From contig NZ_SSNW01000043.1 of NCBI RefSeq assembly GCF_004801315.1, forward strand, positions 1 through 46,237: a stretch of DNA of 46,237 bases. The letters are read 5' to 3'. The notes beneath the pieces are model-generated. The model saw only the letters and a program-made list of their open reading frames with translations, did no database searches and was not told where the DNA came from. Origin of the DNA: Deinococcus sp. Arct2-2 (GTDB lineage Bacteria > Deinococcota > Deinococci > Deinococcales > Deinococcaceae). Both the position numbers and the translations under genes were made by a program. Below are positions 43,649 through 46,237 of the stretch, piece after piece. The stretch's first letter is position 1; the number at the start of each line of letters is the position of its first letter.

Positions 43649-44152
43649 TCATCTGTGCGTAAGGGGCTGAACGAGTTGTGTCCACCATGTTGAGGGGGCG
43701 GGCCGGCCCCCGGGGTCAGCCGACGTCAGCAGGTCAATCCAGGTGTAGATCTCCCAGGCCGTGCCTCCCGGTTCACGTGACTGAGCCTGACACCAGGCCT
43801 TCAGCCGGGTGTAGGTGTTCCCCAGCGTATCGTGTGGGCCGAGGTGCCAGGTCGTGGCGACGGGGCCACCGGGAAGCTCCCCAGAAACCACCGGATCCTC
43901 GCCCGCTTGAGGCTCGTTAAAGGGTACAGCGAGTTCGAGGTCCGTCTCGACTTCATTGAAGGTGTGATACCGCACGACTGGTGACCCAACTGGCCGGATA
44001 CCGCGCCGGGTCAGCACGTCGGCCAGTACACGGAGCATCCGGCCTCGGGCCTCGCCCAGGGCCAGGAGCGGCACAGTTTCCCGGATGCTCAGGGTGGGTT
44101 GAGGTGGAAGGTGCAGCACCTTTACGTCTTCGTGGTGGATATGAGTCATCAT
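43649..44152 (-). CDS. GyrI-like small-molecule-binding domain protein
   Basis: The 167-residue protein starts at ATG 44152 or 44149, with GGGGG upstream. LHLPPQPTLSIRETVPLLAL, VVRYHTFNEVETDLELAVPF, GELPGGPVATTWHLGPHDTL and AWEIYTWIDLLTSADPG match the GyrI-like/AraC effector-binding fold (beta-alpha-beta-beta twice around a pocket). Stand-alone members bind or hydrolyse small hydrophobic compounds; a conserved Glu (AWEIY) sits in the pocket. No DNA-binding part is fused. A palindrome (44250-44262) upstream may be its operator. Confidence 0.8.
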   Translation of the reverse strand: MMTHIHHEDVKVLHLPPQPTLSIRETVPLLALGEARGRMLRVLADVLTRRGIRPVGSPVVRYHTFNEVETDLELAVPFNEPQAGEDPVVSGELPGGPVATTWHLGPHDTLGNTYTRLKAWCQAQSREPGGTAWEIYTWIDLLTSADPGGRPAPSTWWTQLVQPLTHR

Positions 44153-44377
44153 GGTTTACCCCCTGTTCAATAGGTGGTATGCCCACCCACGAGTGACCGG
44201 GTGCGGCGCCAACGAATCGCTCTCGCGACTGATGGCGTTCGGTCTGTATATACCACAGGTATGTCTTACTCCTAAGCATCAGGCTGTTTCCCGGACATTG
44301 CTGCAGTCTGTGCCATAACGCGTGGGTGAGGTGCGATTCACTGAGGGTAAGTCAGTTTCGCACACCTGGGGTTCAGC
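44153..44377. other. Intergenic region with a palindromic site
   Basis: ATACC-aca-GGTAT (44250-44262) is a perfect dyad about 100 bases upstream of the GyrI-like gene and overlaps an AT-rich segment suited to a promoter (TGTATATAC). No gene is seen. Confidence 0.4.
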
Positions 44378-44640
44378 CTCGATCTACGCTGAGGCACGCC
44401 ATTCGTCTGCGCTGTGAGGAGCGCACCAGGACATGCGTGGCGAAAAAGGAGCAAGAGAGAACAACGAATGAGCTGCACTCCGCGCATTCAAGAGGCACTT
44501 GGCCTGGGAGCTGTACCGAACCTTACAGGTTAGTCCCGCTGACAGCCTCCCCCCACCTCCTTTGAGGAGTTTTTTCTCCACCAACTTGAGATACCAAGGT
44601 CAGGTTGTCAGCACCATCCCTCTACCGGACGCTGTGAGAT
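44378..44640 (+). pseudogene. IS110 3' remnant
   Basis: In several frames the sequence matches the last ~75 codons and 3' flank of the IS110 gene at 17932: AIRLRCEERTRTCVAKKEQE against LTRLRCDERTKTFVAKKEQE, then (after frameshifts) the region of LARELYRTLQ and the flank CTTGAGATACCA against CTTGACATACCA. No catalytic part remains. Confidence 0.75.
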
Positions 44641-45162
44641 GACGGTGCTCCTACGTTATTCCCACCACTGGACTTTCTGGAGATTGATGAGACTAACGAA
44701 AACGAAAACAGCCATGCTCTGCTGCCTGGGCAATGATGAGAGAAGCCTGGGTACATAGCAAGTCATACATAATTATCTGAGCAGCGCAGCCATGTACAAT
44801 ACAATGGTCAGATTGTTCTCCCTTGACCTGAGGTAGGAGGGGTAGGACGGCGCAGAATGCTCGATTCGTGACCTTACCCAGCCGCCTGTTTTGCTCTATC
44901 CAGAGCAGGATGATCATTGCAATAGTCGCAATTTCCCGTTAGGGTGCCCTCGTCTCTTCAACTTCGAAGCCTGGCAACGCCATATGAGCAGCATGCCGCT
45001 CCAACTGGATCCTGTGGAATCGGTACGAACTTAGGAATCAGCATTCCGTCTGGGGAAGCTAACTGCGCAATGCGGTTCGGCTTGATCTTGACGGAGCCTT
45101 AAAACTCCAAGGGTTTGGGCACCCCAGACCCGAAGTTCGCGTCTTCTACTGGAGCATCCCTG
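44641..45162. other. Gene-poor stretch with one doubtful 74-codon frame
   Basis: On the minus strand ATG 44917 opens MIILLWIEQNRRLGKVTNRA... to TAG 44693. It has no ribosome-binding site and no recognised family, so I do not support it as a gene, but it may be a transposase scrap. The rest shows nothing. Confidence 0.35.
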
Positions 45163-45873
45163 ATGGACACCGAACCACCCAATCCCGGCGGGATGCCTCT
45201 TGACGACCCCCGCACTATCACCATGCTGGTTACCGAGCATATTGCTCTTCAGGGACTGCGTGCTGCCACCATCACTGACTCCAGCGGCCGCGCCACTCTT
45301 TACCTGGCGTCCATTTCCGGCATGCTTGTGGCCCTCTCCCTGCTCGGCAGCGCCACGCGGTTGGGACAGTCTTTCATCATCACGGCGCTGGTGGTGACTC
45401 CGACTCTGATCTTTCTGGGCCTGGCCACCTACTTGCGGGTCCTCCAGTCGGCACTGGAGGATGCTTTTTATACCTTGGGCATCAACCGCCTCCGTCATCT
45501 GTATCTGCAATTGCAACCCGGTTTCCGGCCATACTTCGTACAGTCAGATCGAGATAACAATTGGGGTGTGCTGGCCGAAAAGGGATCGGCGCGCAGTAAT
45601 TCCTGGCAGATATTGCTCACCACAGCGGGTTCGGTCGGTGTGATTAACAGCGTGCTTATCGCCAGTTATACGGCTGGAATTTTGCTTGGGCTTCACTCCG
45701 CGCCGCCGCTGGTGCTGGTGATATGTAGCCTGATTTTCGTCGCGTCGAATACGCTCCACTTCAGTCATCAGCAGCGGGCCTGGTCCGGTTTCAGCCAGCA
45801 GCATTCACGCTTGTTTCCGTCGGACGACCCCACCGTGGATAACGTCCAAACAGATCAGGCCTCACCGAAGTAA
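45163..45873 (+). CDS. Integral membrane protein of unknown function
   Basis: The 236-residue protein starts at ATG 45163 (MDTEPPNPGGMPLDDPRTIT) with TGGAG upstream; an earlier frame extension to 45115 lacks support. Four hydrophobic segments are visible: LYLASISGMLVALSLLGSA, IITALVVTPTLIFLGLATYL, TAGSVGVINSVLIASYTAGIL and LVLVICSLIFVASNTLHF. They surround a hydrophilic central part with Arg/Tyr (LRHLYLQLQPGFRPYFVQSD). No enzymatic motif or family is recognised with confidence; the arrangement recalls small uncharacterised inner-membrane proteins. Confidence 0.7.
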   Translation: MDTEPPNPGGMPLDDPRTITMLVTEHIALQGLRAATITDSSGRATLYLASISGMLVALSLLGSATRLGQSFIITALVVTPTLIFLGLATYLRVLQSALEDAFYTLGINRLRHLYLQLQPGFRPYFVQSDRDNNWGVLAEKGSARSNSWQILLTTAGSVGVINSVLIASYTAGILLGLHSAPPLVLVICSLIFVASNTLHFSHQQRAWSGFSQQHSRLFPSDDPTVDNVQTDQASPK

Positions 45874-46176
45874 GCCCGTTCAGGTAGGTCACGGCGTAAG
45901 GTACATGGAGCGAAGCCGATGGAATCAATCCAGTGACAGCGGACCCTTGGCGGTGAGTCGATTGTGCATACGTGGGGTCCAGCGCCAATTCACGCGAAGG
46001 TAGCCTGTGCTCCAGTTCCAAGCAGGTGAATTCAACTGGTGGTCGCGACACTTCAAAGTGGGGATTGTGATGAAACGCGTAAAGCGAGAGTCTGATCGGT
46101 CCTGCGGCTTTAGGGGGTGGTTGATTGGTTCTCTTACCTAATTGTACTTAGGCAAGAGAAACGGTAGAGTGCTACT
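45874..46176. other. Intergenic region with palindrome before the last gene
   Basis: No gene is supported up to 46176. The dyad CCTAA-ttgtac-TTAGG (46137-46152), extended to TTaCCTAA / TTAGGcAA, lies 25 bases before the ATG at 46177 and may be an operator for the gene that starts there. Confidence 0.5.
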
Positions 46177-46237
46177 ATGCCCCCCGCTCCTGTCTCTGCC
46201 GTCGAAGCTACCATCACCCTTGAGGGTCTTGAGGTCA
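46177..46237 (+). CDS. Partial CDS at right edge
   Basis: ATG 46177 begins MPPAPVSAVEATITLEGLEV and runs out of the window. Too little is present to name a family. The palindromic site just upstream suggests that a one-component regulator controls it or that it encodes such a regulator. Confidence 0.5.
   Translation, partial: MPPAPVSAVEATITLEGLEV

Overview
The window looks like an insertion-sequence-rich accessory region (plasmid, megaplasmid or chromosomal island) of a Deinococcus-type bacterium. This is inferred from high GC, an HU protein with an Ala/Lys-rich N-terminal tail, and an abundance of IS6, IS4, IS110 and ISKra4 type elements. No rRNA, tRNA, CRISPR array or replication origin was recognised.

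Left part (1-13.8 kb): a DUF5131 gene cut by the left edge; a probably degenerate NmrA-like gene whose stop overlaps the start of a CPA1 Na+/H+ antiporter; a decayed IS6-family element; a divergent MerR regulator / Old Yellow Enzyme pair; a secreted beta-propeller-like protein whose natural start codon appears to be ATA; a second decayed IS6 element; a run of small or broken reading frames; a conserved hypothetical protein; a hotdog-fold protein; a membrane GGDEF-EAL protein; and a small tudor-like (DUF2945) protein.

Centre (13.9-29.9 kb): an HU gene with a G-quadruplex motif upstream, then a 2.9 kb element bounded by 26-bp inverted repeats. It carries an outward-facing tyrosine integrase (frameshifted), a PRiA4_ORF3/TnpR-like gene and an ISKra4-type transposase; both outer genes take their stop codon from the terminal repeat. 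Next come an IS110 element with a candidate bridge-RNA region, two small AT-rich secreted proteins, an IS4 element that cut an IS110 gene, and then the largest gene: a 2501-residue RHS/YD-repeat protein with signal peptide, pretoxin Hint domain and short C-terminal toxin domain, followed at once by a putative immunity gene, a strong terminator and a tyrosine-integrase remnant.

Right part (29.9-46.2 kb): a three-gene leftward cluster (Ig/FN3-like lipoprotein, subtilase lipoprotein, compact secretin), a UvrD-type helicase, and a gene graveyard (two response-regulator fragments, an HU tail, a quinone-oxidoreductase remnant). Then follow regulator/enzyme pairs: TetR with SnoaL-like and NmrA-like enzymes; MarR with an amidohydrolase and an operator-promoter overlap; and a GyrI-like protein. 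An IS110 tail, a four-helix membrane protein and a new gene start at the right edge complete the window.

The genes suggest three functions: small-molecule/electrophile response (MerR-OYE, TetR-SnoaL-NmrA, MarR-amidohydrolase, GyrI-like), contact competition (RHS toxin with immunity, possibly using the neighbouring surface/secretin cluster), and heavy transposition with decay.
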